A stretch of 47,818 nt of DNA. It comes from an uncultured Phocaeicola sp. (GTDB lineage Bacteria; Bacteroidota; Bacteroidia; Bacteroidales; Bacteroidaceae). This document shows, piece by piece, positions 23,808 to 33,637 of this stretch. The position numbers and the translations under genes are program-made. Every line of letters begins with the position of its first letter. Position 1 is the first letter of the stretch. Below the pieces are notes generated by a model. The model ran no database searches and was not told where the DNA came from. It saw only the letters and a list, made by a program, of their open reading frames with translations. Location: positions 1-47,818 of the forward strand of contig CANQSM010000014.1 in NCBI GenBank assembly GCA_947626525.1, given 5' to 3'.

Positions 23808-26648
23808 CTAACTCCGGCTTACTTCCAATCCTTTATCCGAAAGAGTCATCTCCACGAAACGGGCGCACGAGTTGGGCGGAGTCTCCGTTAGAACCGATTT
23901 GATTCGCGCGGCCGCTTCCGGCGACTTGGCCACCATATACAAGAATCCTCCTCCACCGGCCCCCGGCAACTTATACCCGATGCAATAATCATGGACACGA
24001 CGGATGATTCGTTCCACCGCTTCCGGATTCGTTCCCGGATCAAGCAACTTGTTCTGCTTCCAGGTTTTCCCGACCAGACGACCATACTCATCAAAGTTTC
24101 CCCGCTGTACGGCTTCAAACAAATCCAGCGCATGGACTTTCATCTCATTCAGCATATACAAATGTTCGGTTGAATTCAAAAACATCCCGCGCACGATTTC
24201 AGCCAGAATGCCTTTTGCCGTGCGGGTAATGCCCGTATAATAAAGCAGATGACACTTCCGGTACTCCGGACCGGTAAACAGGAAATCAGGCAGCCAACGG
24301 ACCGATGGGCACTGATCAAAACCGCTGTGGGTCTGCAAAAGCTTGACTCCTTGAAGTACGCCACCATACTGATCCTGCCATCCGCCACCAGTAGTAAGCA
24401 ACTGTTCCAAGACTAATGTACGCAAACATATCTCATTTTTATCCCACGCTAAACCACAGAAATCCGAAATGGCCGCCAATACGGTAGAGGCCAAAATAGA
24501 ACTGGTTCCCAATCCGGAACCTGCCGGTACGGCCGACAACAACGTCACTTCCAGTCCCGAACCGAATGCTCTCAGCTGTTCTTCCAGTGAGCAATATGTC
24601 TCCTGCGAATATCCGGGCTGGAATCCCGCCAGCACCAATGCCGCCTTCGGTATGGAAAACGGTGAGCCGACCTTAGCGAAATCACGCAGTTCCTCATAGG
24701 TATGTACTTCCTCCATGGCGCCCAAATCAATGGAACGCAACACCACCTTATACTCCTTACATGGCTTTACATACGCCTGCAAAGGCTGCTGTCCGTTCAA
24801 CTCGATAGCTATATTCACTACGTTTCCCCCTTCGTTCAAACAGAACGGAGGAGTATCCGTCCACCCGCCGGCCAAGTCTATACGCACCGGACTGCGCGAC
24901 CAGACAATCTGATCGGCATACACATCCAGATGAGGCTGCTGTTTACGCAACAGTACCGTAGAAGTCAAACCTTTCCGGAGCAAATCAAACGCCTTCCCCT
25001 CTTCTTCCTTATACGGCTCTCCTTTCAGCTGCCGCCACTGCGCCCTAAACATGTGGTCACTGATACGAGTCATAATAGGAGTATTATCAGGCAACGACGC
25101 AGGTAAAGCCAACCCCCATGCGGCAAACTCTTCAGCCGCATCCTTCAGGTTAAGCTGATAGAAGACACTCTTCTGATAATTCTCGGCCAGTAACGTCCAA
25201 TTTAATGCACGGAAAGCCTGACGCTGCGCGACCAAACGGCGCAGATTGGCATAGGCAGAAATTTCATCCGCCGAAACCTTGCGGCTTTTCATCCAGATTT
25301 CTTTTCCTTCGGTTTCCTCCTGCTCATTCAACATCCACCGAAGCACCTTCCCCAACTCATTTACCGATTTGCAAACGGGAAACAAACGGGCCGACTGCAT
25401 ATCACCGTTCCCTTCCATATTTTCAGGACACAAATTCCTGCGGGACAGCCATTGTGACACCGGACTCCCCATAAAAAGAGTCTTTTCATCAGAAAGAGAG
25501 CCTTTAAACGCATCATTAAAGCCATAGCAACGAGCCACAAACTCTTCCTCTCCAAAGGGAACCACATCCACGCAGACGGCCTCCGGAAGTGTCAGCTCCC
25601 AATCATTCTCCGGAACACCGGTGATGACATGACGCCTGGCAATCTTCCATTTGCCTCCCACGTGCGAATTTTCAATCCACAACTCAGAATTTTCCGCCCG
25701 CAAAGGAATCTTTACCACAGCGTTCTGAACAAACATCGCCGGATGAGGCTTCACGCTCCGATGAATAATCTCCCGCTGGTCGTTCACCAGATTCTGTACG
25801 GCCACTGTCGAAGAAATCAGTTCGCGACTTGTGCCATAATGATAAAATTCACCTCCCGGAAGCGGCAATATCGCTACACTCAGTCGGTTCAGTTCCTCAT
25901 CTGCCACTTGCGGGTGTTCTCCCAAAGCCCTTCCAAAATCAGAATATAAATCATAATATTTCAACTGCCCCCCTTCTTTCGAACGCTCCATCAAAAGACT
26001 CACGGCTCTGTCACTCAGCAACCAGATGCCAACATCCATCAAAAACAGATGAGTCTGCATCAACTTTCCAAGTTCCGCTACGGAGGGCTTCTGTAACATA
26101 TAGTCCAACTTATCCGGCGTGTTACGCGAAGAAACAAACACTCCGTGGTTCTTGGCCAGGTTCGGGTCCACCCACAAGCCGTAACATACCACATCAGCCT
26201 CCGGAATTTCCTGCAACGGCTCAGAGGAACGAATATACACGTCACCACTCGCAACAAGTGTGTGCAATGAATCCGGAGCCTTTTCCATAATCTTCGTATA
26301 CAACGGCAATTGCAACGACAGTAAATCCTGTTTCAGCCGTTGGCCCTTGGCCCAACGGAAAACCGGAATAGGAGTCAATATCTTTCCGGAAGGAGCATAT
26401 CCGGGCAAACGCCGGCTCTGTCCGCCTGCGTGCAACAAAATCCGTTTGTCCTCGCCCAGCCATTCAGAAAACGAGCGTCCCTGTGCCCATTCCTTACAAC
26501 AGGCCTCCAAGAGCCAGACTGTTCCTCCCCCCGATCCCAATTTCGCACCCACCGGATCGGAGGTACAAAACCATTCATTCCGCTCCACTCCTTCTATCTC
26601 ATGAAAACATTCCACCAAGTTAGGCGGCAAGGATAAAAGTTTTTTCAT
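23808..26648 (-). CDS. fkp: Bifunctional fucokinase / GDP-L-fucose pyrophosphorylase
   Basis: I start at 26648 (MKKLLSLPPNLVECFHEIEG; 946 aa, close to the ~949 aa of Bacteroides Fkp); a longer frame to 26702 overlaps the upstream gene. The N-terminal ~430 residues are the GDP-fucose pyrophosphorylase (KLGSGGGTVWLLE; HAGGQSRRLPGYAPSGKILTPIPVF). The C-terminal ~350 residues are a GHMP-type fucokinase (VRIDLAGGWTDTPPF; SAVPAGSGLGTSSILAS; KLPGAGGGGFLYMV). Together they convert free L-fucose to GDP-fucose, used to fucosylate capsule and glycoproteins. The gene starts 2 bp after the stop of the mannose-1-phosphate guanylyltransferase gene, so the operon makes both GDP-mannose and GDP-fucose. Confidence 0.96.
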   Translation of the reverse strand: MKKLLSLPPNLVECFHEIEGVERNEWFCTSDPVGAKLGSGGGTVWLLEACCKEWAQGRSFSEWLGEDKRILLHAGGQSRRLPGYAPSGKILTPIPVFRWAKGQRLKQDLLSLQLPLYTKIMEKAPDSLHTLVASGDVYIRSSEPLQEIPEADVVCYGLWVDPNLAKNHGVFVSSRNTPDKLDYMLQKPSVAELGKLMQTHLFLMDVGIWLLSDRAVSLLMERSKEGGQLKYYDLYSDFGRALGEHPQVADEELNRLSVAILPLPGGEFYHYGTSRELISSTVAVQNLVNDQREIIHRSVKPHPAMFVQNAVVKIPLRAENSELWIENSHVGGKWKIARRHVITGVPENDWELTLPEAVCVDVVPFGEEEFVARCYGFNDAFKGSLSDEKTLFMGSPVSQWLSRRNLCPENMEGNGDMQSARLFPVCKSVNELGKVLRWMLNEQEETEGKEIWMKSRKVSADEISAYANLRRLVAQRQAFRALNWTLLAENYQKSVFYQLNLKDAAEEFAAWGLALPASLPDNTPIMTRISDHMFRAQWRQLKGEPYKEEEGKAFDLLRKGLTSTVLLRKQQPHLDVYADQIVWSRSPVRIDLAGGWTDTPPFCLNEGGNVVNIAIELNGQQPLQAYVKPCKEYKVVLRSIDLGAMEEVHTYEELRDFAKVGSPFSIPKAALVLAGFQPGYSQETYCSLEEQLRAFGSGLEVTLLSAVPAGSGLGTSSILASTVLAAISDFCGLAWDKNEICLRTLVLEQLLTTGGGWQDQYGGVLQGVKLLQTHSGFDQCPSVRWLPDFLFTGPEYRKCHLLYYTGITRTAKGILAEIVRGMFLNSTEHLYMLNEMKVHALDLFEAVQRGNFDEYGRLVGKTWKQNKLLDPGTNPEAVERIIRRVHDYCIGYKLPGAGGGGFLYMVAKSPEAAARIKSVLTETPPNSCARFVEMTLSDKGLEVSRS

Positions 26649-26650
26649 AT

Positions 26651-27718
26651 TCAATCTATGGAAGAAAATAATTTGATTCTCTGTTCCTCGCTTAATTTGC
26701 AAATCAGCAGCATATCCTCCTGTTCGGCAACAATATACCCGTCCAATCCCTGCACCACCACCTTCTTTTCCTGCGTAGCATGCACAATGCAGTTGCTCGT
26801 ATCATACAGATGAATATGCTTGCCTATACACACGTTCTTTTCCAGATCCCGAGGCATCTGGTCATGCAGGGAACCCCACGTTCCCAAATCACTCCAACCG
26901 AAATCAGCAGGGAAAACAAAGATTTCTTCCGCTTTCTCCAAAATGGCATAATCCACTGAAATATCTTCACAATTCGGAAATTCCTCATTAATAAGCTGTT
27001 GCTCCCTTGCGGAAAAGAAAGCGGGTGAGATGTTTTCGAATATGGAAGCTATGGCCGGCTGATAAATCCGGAAAGCATTCACAATCGTATGGACATTCCA
27101 TAAAAAAATACCCGAGTTCCAAAAGAAATTATTTCGTTTAATGTATCGTTCCGCCGTCTGTAAATCCGGTTTTTCCTTAAAAGAATCCACCCTGTAAACT
27201 TCCCGGTTCGTGGAAGAAGCCACAGTCAAATCCGCCTCTATATATCCGTATCCCGTTTCCGGCCGGATAGGTTTCATTCCCAGCGTCAGGATAGCGTCTG
27301 AATTTTCTGTAAAATTCATAGCCGACTCCACTACCCGCTTGAATTCTTTCACATTCATCACCACATGGTCGCTCGGAGTGACCACCACGTTCGCTTTCGG
27401 ATTCCTGGCTTTTATTTTCCAGCTTACGTATGCAATACAAGGAGCAGTGTTCCGCCGGCAAGGTTCTTTCAGGATATTCTCCTCCGGGATCTCCGGCAAC
27501 TGCTCACGCACAATCGGAGCATATTTTTCTGAAGTCACGACCCAGATATTCTCAGGTTTGCAGATTCCCTCAAAACGATCTACCGTCAACTGTATCAGCG
27601 TACGTCCGCATCCCAGCACATCAATAAACTGTTTCGGCTTTTCCGGTGTGCTCATAGGCCAGAAACGGCTCCCTACACCGCCAGCCATTATTACCAAGTG
27701 GTTATTCGTCTGTTCCAT
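26651..27718 (-). CDS. Mannose-1-phosphate guanylyltransferase
   Basis: The start at 27718 (MEQTNNHLVIMAGGVGSRFW; 355 aa) places the nucleotide-binding loop near the N-terminus, as in the family; in-frame ATGs at 27727 and 27751 would add 3-11 residues. Visible motifs are AGGVGSRFWPMSTPEKPKQF (GTP binding), VVTPSDHVVMN (metal Asp) and GYGYIEAD, then EKAEEIFVFPADFGWSDLGTWGSL of the ManC/GMP family, with a short left-handed beta-helix. There is no fused isomerase domain. It makes GDP-mannose for surface glycans. It overlaps functionally and is co-transcribed with fkp (2-bp gap). The spacer 27719-27954 shows no gene. Confidence 0.93.
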   Translation of the reverse strand: MEQTNNHLVIMAGGVGSRFWPMSTPEKPKQFIDVLGCGRTLIQLTVDRFEGICKPENIWVVTSEKYAPIVREQLPEIPEENILKEPCRRNTAPCIAYVSWKIKARNPKANVVVTPSDHVVMNVKEFKRVVESAMNFTENSDAILTLGMKPIRPETGYGYIEADLTVASSTNREVYRVDSFKEKPDLQTAERYIKRNNFFWNSGIFLWNVHTIVNAFRIYQPAIASIFENISPAFFSAREQQLINEEFPNCEDISVDYAILEKAEEIFVFPADFGWSDLGTWGSLHDQMPRDLEKNVCIGKHIHLYDTSNCIVHATQEKKVVVQGLDGYIVAEQEDMLLICKLSEEQRIKLFSSID

Positions 27719-27954
27719 ATCATTCATGAATATATCCGGCAAACTTAACAAATTATTCTAACAAAGCCGAATAAATCTGTATAAAAAACGAATCCGCCGC
27801 ACCGAAAGTCTGGGGGAATCCACTTCCCAACACGCAAAAGCCAAGATTAGAAGAACGGAAAGAAATCCCCCGAACAATAAGAGAATCGCGGATTCACAAC
27901 GGTTTCCCGCCGCAAACCCGCGATTCAACTATGTATAAAAGAAAGAAAAGTCGC

Positions 27955-29271
27955 TTAGCAATACATATTTACAATTGCCTCATACAGTTCCTGCTTGCCG
28001 CTTACCTGCTTCGGCTCACCGTTTTTCTTGGCATACTCAACCAAATCTTCCAACGTAAGTTTGCCTTCTTCAAACTCTTTGCCTTTGCCTCCGTCAAATG
28101 AAGCATAACGCTCTGCCAGCATCTTCTTGTAAGGAGACTCCTCCAGCAAGGCAGCAGCCGACTCCAGCGCACGCGCCATAGCGTCCATTCCGGCAATATG
28201 GGCAATGAAAATATCCTCCAAATCCGTCGAATTACGGCGAGTCTTCGCGTCAAAGTTCGTGCCTCCGTTACCCAGGCCTCCATTACGGATGATTTGCATC
28301 ATAGCCTGCGTCAACTCATAATTGTCAATTGGGAACTGGTCGGTATCCCATCCGTTCTGATAGTCACCGCGGTTCGCATCGATAGAACCCAACATGCCGT
28401 TATCCACAGCCACAGCCAGTTCATGCTCGAAAGTGTGTCCAGCCAATGTAGCATGATTCACCTCGATATTCACTTTGAAATCCTTATCCAGACCATGACT
28501 CTTCAGGAAGCCGATAACAGTTTCCGTATCCACATCATACTGATGTTTAGTCGGTTCCATAGGTTTCGGTTCTACCAGGAACGTGCCTTTAAATCCACGT
28601 GCACGGGCATAATCGCGCGCAATGGTCAACATCTGTGCCAGATGTTCTTTTTCTCTTTTCTGATCTGTGTTCAAAAGGCTCATATATCCTTCACGGCCAC
28701 CCCAGAACACGTAATTAGTACCTCCCAGCTCAATCGTCGCATCAATGGCATTCTTAATCTGCACGGCAGCGCGCGCTACCACGTCAAATTCCGGATTAGT
28801 AGCCGCACCGTTCATGTAACGCGCATGTCCGAATACATTGGCAGTGCCCCACAACAACTTGATACCCGTTTCAGCCTGTTTCTGTTTTGCATAAGCCACA
28901 ATTTCTTTCAAATTGGCTTCATACTCCTCGATAGTATCCGCTTCCGCGCACAAATCCACGTCATGGAAACAATAATATTCGATACCCATCTTCTGCATAA
29001 ACTCAAATCCCGCATCCATCTTGTTCTTGGCAGCCTGCACCTTATCCGGATTGCCGTTCCACGGGAACACCTTCGTTCCACCTCCGAACTGGTCACCGCC
29101 TTCCGCGCACAATGTATGCCACCAAGCCATCGCGAACTTCAGCCAGTCTTTCATAGGCTTGCCCAATATCACTTTTTCCGCATCATAATAACGGAAAGCC
29201 ATAGGATTTTTACTTTCTTTTCCTTCAAACTTAATTTTTCCTATACCAGGAAAATACTCTTTTGTTGCCAT
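27955..29271 (-). CDS. xylA: Xylose isomerase
   Basis: A 438-aa class II xylose isomerase that converts D-xylose to D-xylulose in the cytoplasm. Motifs: [11 protein letters not shown] with the catalytic His, [24 protein letters not shown] (metal-binding Glu and Lys), [18 protein letters not shown], and [19 protein letters not shown]. The length matches the class II family (about 437-440). It lies 93 bp downstream of xylB on the same strand and forms the xylBA operon. The 5' promoter is ahead of xylB; I see no second strong -7 box in the 93-bp gap. Confidence 0.97.
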   Translation of the reverse strand: MATKEYFPGIGKIKFEGKESKNPMAFRYYDAEKVILGKPMKDWLKFAMAWWHTLCAEGGDQFGGGTKVFPWNGNPDKVQAAKNKMDAGFEFMQKMGIEYYCFHDVDLCAEADTIEEYEANLKEIVAYAKQKQAETGIKLLWGTANVFGHARYMNGAATNPEFDVVARAAVQIKNAIDATIELGGTNYVFWGGREGYMSLLNTDQKREKEHLAQMLTIARDYARARGFKGTFLVEPKPMEPTKHQYDVDTETVIGFLKSHGLDKDFKVNIEVNHATLAGHTFEHELAVAVDNGMLGSIDANRGDYQNGWDTDQFPIDNYELTQAMMQIIRNGGLGNGGTNFDAKTRRNSTDLEDIFIAHIAGMDAMARALESAAALLEESPYKKMLAERYASFDGGKGKEFEEGKLTLEDLVEYAKKNGEPKQVSGKQELYEAIVNMYC

Positions 29272-29364
29272 AACTTTTTGTTTATTAATAAATTAATTTA
29301 TGCTCTATTTTCAAATTGCTTTTCTTGCTTTTCCAATCGGAGCTATCTTTGCGTGTAGCAAGCC

Positions 29365-30837
29365 TCAAATATAAGACTTCCATCGCTCATAGGCCTCACA
29401 ATAAGCCGACTTTCTTGTTTCATCCGGCTCTATCACCTGTAACTTCGCCAACGTGGCGAAAGCCTCCCTGTTATCCTTGTATATGCCAGCTCCCATTCCA
29501 GCGCCTTTCGCCGCACCCACCGAACCATCCGTATCATACAGTTCAATAACGGCGCCGGTCACGCTGGCCAAAGTTTCCCGGAATATCGGGCTCAAGAACA
29601 TATTGGCATTTCCCGCATGGATTTTCGAAATGGACATTCCCATCTGCTGCATCACCTCCATACCGTACTTGAAAGAGAACACGATGCCTTCCTGTGCCGC
29701 ACGGATTATATGCGCCCGATGATGGAAATTGAAATTGATGCCATGTATCGAACAACCCCGTTCTCTGTTTTCAAGCACCCGCTCCGCACCGTTACCGAAA
29801 GGAATAATACTCAGTCCCTCGCTTCCCACAGGTACCCGAGCCGCCAAGTCATTCATCTCTGCGTAAGAAACACCTTCCGGCACAATATTTCGTTTCACCC
29901 ACGAATTCAGAATACCCGTTCCGTTAACGCACAGCAACACTCCCAAACGGGTACAGTCACCCGCATGATTCACATGGGCAAACGTATTGACACGCGACTT
30001 CGGGTCATAATTCACTTCGCCGTTTACGCCGTAGACCACTCCCGACGTACCTGCCGTTGAAGCGATTTCACCCGGGTTGAACACATTCAGAGACAATGCG
30101 TTGTTTGGCTGGTCACCTGCACGGTAGGTCACCGGAATTCCGGCTTTCAATCCCAGTTCCTGTGCCACCTCTTCCGTCACACGTCCCTGTTCCGAAAACG
30201 TGGGTCTGATTTCCGGGATAAAAGAGGAATCAAATCCGAAATAATCCATGAGGAAACCGGCCACCTTATTTTCCTTAAAGTCCCACAACATGCCTTCCGA
30301 CAATCCCGAGACCGTCGTACAGACCTCTCCGGTCAGACGCATTGCCACATAATCCCCCGGAAGCATAATCTTGTCTATTTTCTCGTAGATTTCCGGCTCG
30401 TGCCGCTTCACCCAAGCCAATTTAGAGGCCGTGAAATTGCCGGGCGAATTCAACAAACGCGACAAGCACCTTTCCTTTCCCAATTCTTCAAACGCACGCT
30501 GCCCATAAGGCACGGCACGCGAATCACACCAGATAATGGCAGGGCGCAACACTTTCTTATTCTTATCCACACAAACCAATCCGTGCATCTGGTACGAAAT
30601 GCCGATGGCCGCAATCTCCCCGGCCTTCACTCCCGAAGCATCCATCACCGCATTAGTAGAAAGCTTTAAATTTTCCCACCACATCCGCGGATTCTGCTCT
30701 GCCCATCCCGGATTCACGGCTATGATTTCCGCTTCCGATTTGGGATAAAACGCCGAAGCGACACATTTGCCCGTTCCGGCATCCACCAAGCTCGCCTTTA
30801 CAGATGAACTCCCTATGTCATAACCTAACAAATACAT
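29365..30837 (-). CDS. xylB: Xylulokinase (FGGY family)
   Basis: The 490-aa FGGY kinase begins MYLLGYDIGSSSVKASLVD (ATP phosphate-1 loop). It has WWENLKLSTNAVM and SYQMHGLVCVD, the catalytic Asp in TYRAGDQPNNALS, and the second family signature with IHAGNANMFLSPIFRETLA followed by the GAAKGAGMGAG tail loop. It phosphorylates D-xylulose to xylulose-5-phosphate, feeding the pentose phosphate pathway after XylA. Length and context support xylulose over glycerol or ribulose as substrate. Confidence 0.93.
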   Translation of the reverse strand: MYLLGYDIGSSSVKASLVDAGTGKCVASAFYPKSEAEIIAVNPGWAEQNPRMWWENLKLSTNAVMDASGVKAGEIAAIGISYQMHGLVCVDKNKKVLRPAIIWCDSRAVPYGQRAFEELGKERCLSRLLNSPGNFTASKLAWVKRHEPEIYEKIDKIMLPGDYVAMRLTGEVCTTVSGLSEGMLWDFKENKVAGFLMDYFGFDSSFIPEIRPTFSEQGRVTEEVAQELGLKAGIPVTYRAGDQPNNALSLNVFNPGEIASTAGTSGVVYGVNGEVNYDPKSRVNTFAHVNHAGDCTRLGVLLCVNGTGILNSWVKRNIVPEGVSYAEMNDLAARVPVGSEGLSIIPFGNGAERVLENRERGCSIHGINFNFHHRAHIIRAAQEGIVFSFKYGMEVMQQMGMSISKIHAGNANMFLSPIFRETLASVTGAVIELYDTDGSVGAAKGAGMGAGIYKDNREAFATLAKLQVIEPDETRKSAYCEAYERWKSYI

Positions 30838-30898
30838 ATTACCTTATTATTTTATATTAATGATTCATCCATGCCATAATTAAAACATAAAGCCCTTC

Positions 30899-30906
30899 CA
30901 AACTTA
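30899..30906 (-). promoter_or_regulatory. Promoter -7 box for xylBA
   Basis: The minus strand reads TAAGTTTG, matching TAnnTTTG, 62 nt upstream of the xylB ATG. No clear -33 box was found. No further feature is visible in 30907-31033. Confidence 0.45.
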
Positions 30907-31033
30907 ACATTTCTTTTCATCTTTCACTCCCTTTATCCATATAAAAATTTTTCAACTCCTCCGCTTATTATAAAGCGCCCTATCGAACCGATAATAACGG
31001 GCAGCCCTGTGCGCAACCCCTTGTTCCCTTTCT

Positions 31034-31255
31034 TCAAGGGAAACCACATAAGTTTTTCTGCTCGAAGACTTTTATGCGATGATCCTTCTCCGCCATCTCC
31101 CGGATGATCTCACCGCTGCCGTCCGTGGAACCGTCGTTCACCACGATGATTTCCAACTCCCGTAAGGTCTGACCCGTAATACTCGACAGAGCCTCGCGCA
31201 GATAAGGGGCCGTGTTATATACCGGTATGATGACTGAGATTTTAGGAGATTGCAT
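31034..31255 (-). pseudogene. Glycosyltransferase family 2, N-terminal stub
   Basis: Only 73 residues: MQSPKISVIIPVYNTAPYLR, then LEIIVVNDGSTDGSGEII, which is the GT-A Rossmann start with the nucleotide-sugar NDGSTD motif, ending FEQKNLCGFP before a stop. A functional GT2 needs about 250-350 residues including DxD and the acceptor region, so this is a truncated remnant, probably of a surface polysaccharide gene beside the amidase/HU cluster. Confidence 0.75.
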
Positions 31256-31377
31256 ATATTTTTTATTCTATGGGAACAAAGATAACGAAAAAAGAATATT
31301 GACAATCGCAATTCCGCAAAAAAATCCGCGGCAACGTGTTCTTCAACCATTACCGCGAACGTCCATCGGTCATTCCG

Positions 31378-31860
31378 CTATCTCTTCCCCTGCCTTTCTT
31401 CCTCCGGGACGGGCACCCACCTCTCCTTCATGACATCGAAGCAGGGACAGGCTTTCAGCCATTCGATGGGTTCGATACGTCCGTTGCCGTTCACATCGGG
31501 GCTCAAATCGCGGTGGCCCGCCACCTTCGCGCCGGGGAAGCCGGAGAGCAGACGTCCCACCAGCCGGCGGAGCGATTCCTTCTGCGCGGGAGTGCGGGTA
31601 TCGGACGGAGCGCCGTTCCCGTCCAGCCCGCCTTCGTAACAGACCCCTATCGAATTCCGGTTATAGCCATAGCAATGCGCGCCGGGCCGCCCTACCGGAC
31701 GCATGGCTTCCACCTGCCCGTTCCTGCGGATATAATAGTGGTAGCCGGCCGAGGAAAAGCCTCTGTAGCGGTGCGCCGTGTCCACGTCCCTTGCCGTGAA
31801 GTCCCTGTCCGCCTTGGTGGCGGAACAGTGGATGATGATGTAATCGATTTTTCTTTCCAT
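31378..31860 (-). CDS. N-acetylmuramoyl-L-alanine amidase (T7-lysozyme/PGRP-like)
   Basis: 160 aa with the amidase_2 fold. The first zinc His is in IDYIIIHCSATKADRDF, followed by DVDTAHRYRGFSSAGYHYYIRRNG, then HCYGYNRNSIGVCYEGG. The second zinc His and acid are in AKVAGHRDLSPDVNGNGRIEP. It has no signal peptide, as is common for this Bacteroides paralogue group. It is the third gene of a minus-strand cluster with HU and smalltalk genes, an arrangement often seen beside capsular polysaccharide loci in Bacteroides; its function there is not established. Confidence 0.9.
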   Translation of the reverse strand: MERKIDYIIIHCSATKADRDFTARDVDTAHRYRGFSSAGYHYYIRRNGQVEAMRPVGRPGAHCYGYNRNSIGVCYEGGLDGNGAPSDTRTPAQKESLRRLVGRLLSGFPGAKVAGHRDLSPDVNGNGRIEPIEWLKACPCFDVMKERWVPVPEEERQGKR

Positions 31861-31990
31861 GATGATTTTCTTTTTTGTATTATAAAATGCCTTTCCGAGT
31901 TTCGTCGACCGAACGCTCGCCGGTTAATTTTTTTTCACGAATGTTCCGGACGGTACCCAATCATGCCATCCGGAACCATTCCTGTTCAGA

Positions 31991-32092
31991 CTAAGCGCAC
32001 GCGCCTACTCCCAATACTCCCGCCACGGCTGTCGCCAAGGCGACAATCAGTTTCAGGACAATTCCCCATACTGACTTCTTTTCTTTTTCCAT
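31991..32092 (-). CDS. Smalltalk protein
   Basis: A 33-aa peptide, MEKEKKSVWGIVLKLIVALA followed by TAVAGVLGVGACA: a charged start and one hydrophobic helix. It fits the 'smalltalk' family of tiny Bacteroidetes proteins that lie between HU-type and amidase genes. The start at 32092 is preceded by an A/G-rich stretch on the minus strand. It lies 45 bp downstream of the HU gene and 130 bp upstream of the amidase. Function unknown; a membrane location is likely. Confidence 0.85.
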   Translation of the reverse strand: MEKEKKSVWGIVLKLIVALATAVAGVLGVGACA

Positions 32093-32137
32093 ACGATTTC
32101 CTGTTTTTAATGGTTAACACTCATTCTCTTACCGAAA

Positions 32138-32632
32138 TCAGATGCCTTCGATGCCGCCGCTGCTGCCGCCACCAGAATCAGAATCGGAATCGGAACCGTC
32201 CGGATCGGAAGAACCGGTTCCCCCTCCGGAAGCCGAGTCCGCTTTCTTCACCAATTGGAACTTCAGCACCTTCAGCATTTCCTGCAACGTGCCGCCCGGA
32301 ACGTAAATCACCCGGGAGGTCTTGATCAGCGACGCGGAAAATTTCTCCTCCGACTCCGCTCCCGCACTGCTTACCGACAGGCGCAAACTGCCCAACGCGC
32401 CCAGACGCACTATCTTCCCCTCCTTCAGGTGACGGATGATGCGCTTGCGCAAAGCGTCTATCACCGCCTGGATGTCCGAACTTGTCGCCGTGCAATTCTC
32501 TTCGATGTCCGCGGCCATCTCGTCCAACGTCACTTCCCCGGAATGTTGTATCTGGGGATAATACTTGGCAGGATCTTCCTTCTTCATCGGGTTCTTCCGT
32601 GCCACCAACGCATAATTCACTACACTTGCCAT
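32138..32632 (-). CDS. HU-family DNA-binding protein (HU-HIG type) with acidic Gly/Ser tail
   Basis: 164 aa. Residues 1-125 have the HU-like fold used by Bacteroidetes HU-HIG proteins: MASVVNYALVARKNPMKKED, SGEVTLDEMAADIEENCTAT, HLKEGKIVRLGALGSLRLSV. The last ~35 residues are a low-complexity GGGTGSSDPDGSDSDSDSGG tail, unusual for HU and acidic rather than basic. It is the first gene of the HU-smalltalk-amidase operon and would bind DNA; whether it acts as a regulator of a nearby surface locus is inference. Confidence 0.88.
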   Translation of the reverse strand: MASVVNYALVARKNPMKKEDPAKYYPQIQHSGEVTLDEMAADIEENCTATSSDIQAVIDALRKRIIRHLKEGKIVRLGALGSLRLSVSSAGAESEEKFSASLIKTSRVIYVPGGTLQEMLKVLKFQLVKKADSASGGGTGSSDPDGSDSDSDSGGGSSGGIEGI

Positions 32633-32816
32633 ACGCTTTCTTTTTTTAAATGGTTTTTACTATCTTTACATACTGTCTGTCAGCCGAGGCGCCTTCTTTT
32701 CTTCTGACATGACAAAGGTAGACAATCCCCGCAAAACCGGTTCCCGCACAGTCGTCCATCCTCCGTCACGCTCCGAAAAAGCATACATACCTCTTTTTTC
32801 GTTCCCCTTTGTAAAG

Positions 32817-32848
32817 ATTCGTACAAATAGGTAAGAATCCGTACGAAT
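32817..32848. repeat. Inverted repeat in the divergent HU/DUF4248 promoter region
   Basis: ATTCGTAC (32817-32824) and GTACGAAT (32841-32848) are perfect 8-bp arms spaced by 16 bp, located between the divergent HU operon and DUF4248 gene. This could be an operator for an HU-like or other dimeric regulator, or a hairpin in a leader. Confidence 0.4.
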
Positions 32849-32907
32849 CCGGTAAAAAACGCACAAACAAATCGGACAAAAACCTTTATCCGCAGCCGGA
32901 TTTTACT

Positions 32908-32915
32908 TATCTTTG
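32908..32915 (+). promoter_or_regulatory. Promoter -7 box for DUF4248 gene 1
   Basis: TATCTTTG matches TAnnTTTG exactly, 30 bp before the ATG at 32945. Confidence 0.55.
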
Positions 32916-32944
32916 TTCTATACAAACCATTTATACACAGCCAC

Positions 32945-33172
32945 ATGAAAGAAATCATCGACGACAAGCCAAAAGGATGTTACAAATCGGAACTGGCACA
33001 CCGTTACTGCCCCGACCAGACATTGGACTCCGCCCTGAAAAGCCTGCGGGAATGGATAAAGAACCACCCCACCCTAAGCAAGGAACTGGAAGAAACGGGA
33101 TACAACCCGAAGAGCAAACGCTTCACCCCGCTGCAAGTAAAACTCATTTACATGCGGCTGGGAGTGCCCTGA
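32945..33172 (+). CDS. DUF4248 protein, copy 1
   Basis: 75 aa, basic: ELAHRYCPDQTLDSALKSLR, then EWIKNHPTLSKELEETGYNPKSKRFTPLQVKLIYMRLG. The pattern GY-x-P-x-S/T-K-x-F/L-x-P-x-Q is shared with the second copy at 33638 (GYDHHTRELSPKQIAILKRRL). The fold looks like a helix-turn-helix. DUF4248 genes accompany HU/amidase/helicase clusters in Bacteroides. Function unknown; DNA binding is plausible. Confidence 0.8.
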   Translation: MKEIIDDKPKGCYKSELAHRYCPDQTLDSALKSLREWIKNHPTLSKELEETGYNPKSKRFTPLQVKLIYMRLGVP

Positions 33173-33210
33173 ACATTCCTGCCTGCTTTTTTCAACATGC
33201 GGGGAACCGC

Positions 33211-33300
33211 CGGAAAACTCTTAAGAGTCTCTGCGGAAACTGTCGGAGTTTGCGGAAAAACTCTTAAGAAAGTTTCCCGAAACTCCGACAGTTTTCAAGG
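33211..33300 (+). repeat. Dispersed palindromic intergenic repeat, copy C
   Basis: AAAACTCTTAAGAGTCTCTG then GAAACTGTCGGAGTTTGCGG, and AAAAACTCTTAAGAAAGT then CGAAACTCCGACAGTTTTC. The two GTCGGAGT / ACTCCGAC arms are inverted to each other, so the RNA would fold into a ~17-bp hairpin. It lies in the 33173-33637 spacer, which otherwise shows no gene. Confidence 0.75.
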
Positions 33301-33637
33301 AAACTCCGGGCGTTCCGGGGGCCGGTTCTCCGGAGGGAGTTCCCCGAAAAGTCCTCCCCGCACCCCCCTCGGGACGCTCCCGGACACCGCCTCCACGACG
33401 CGTTGAAAATTTTTTCTGTTTTTTCTTACCCGAACCGTTGCATATATCAAAACAAACGCCTATATTTACCCCCAAATTTTCAAAAAGCATAGGCTGCGAT
33501 TAGGACTGAGTTCGGTTCCGGTAGAAGACAATAAAACAGCACTACCACACTGTTCGTGCAGGACATGTCAGAAATACGCGAACCAAGGGGTGACAATCAA
33601 TCCAAAAAAGAATTCAATAACCTAAAATAGCACGCTT

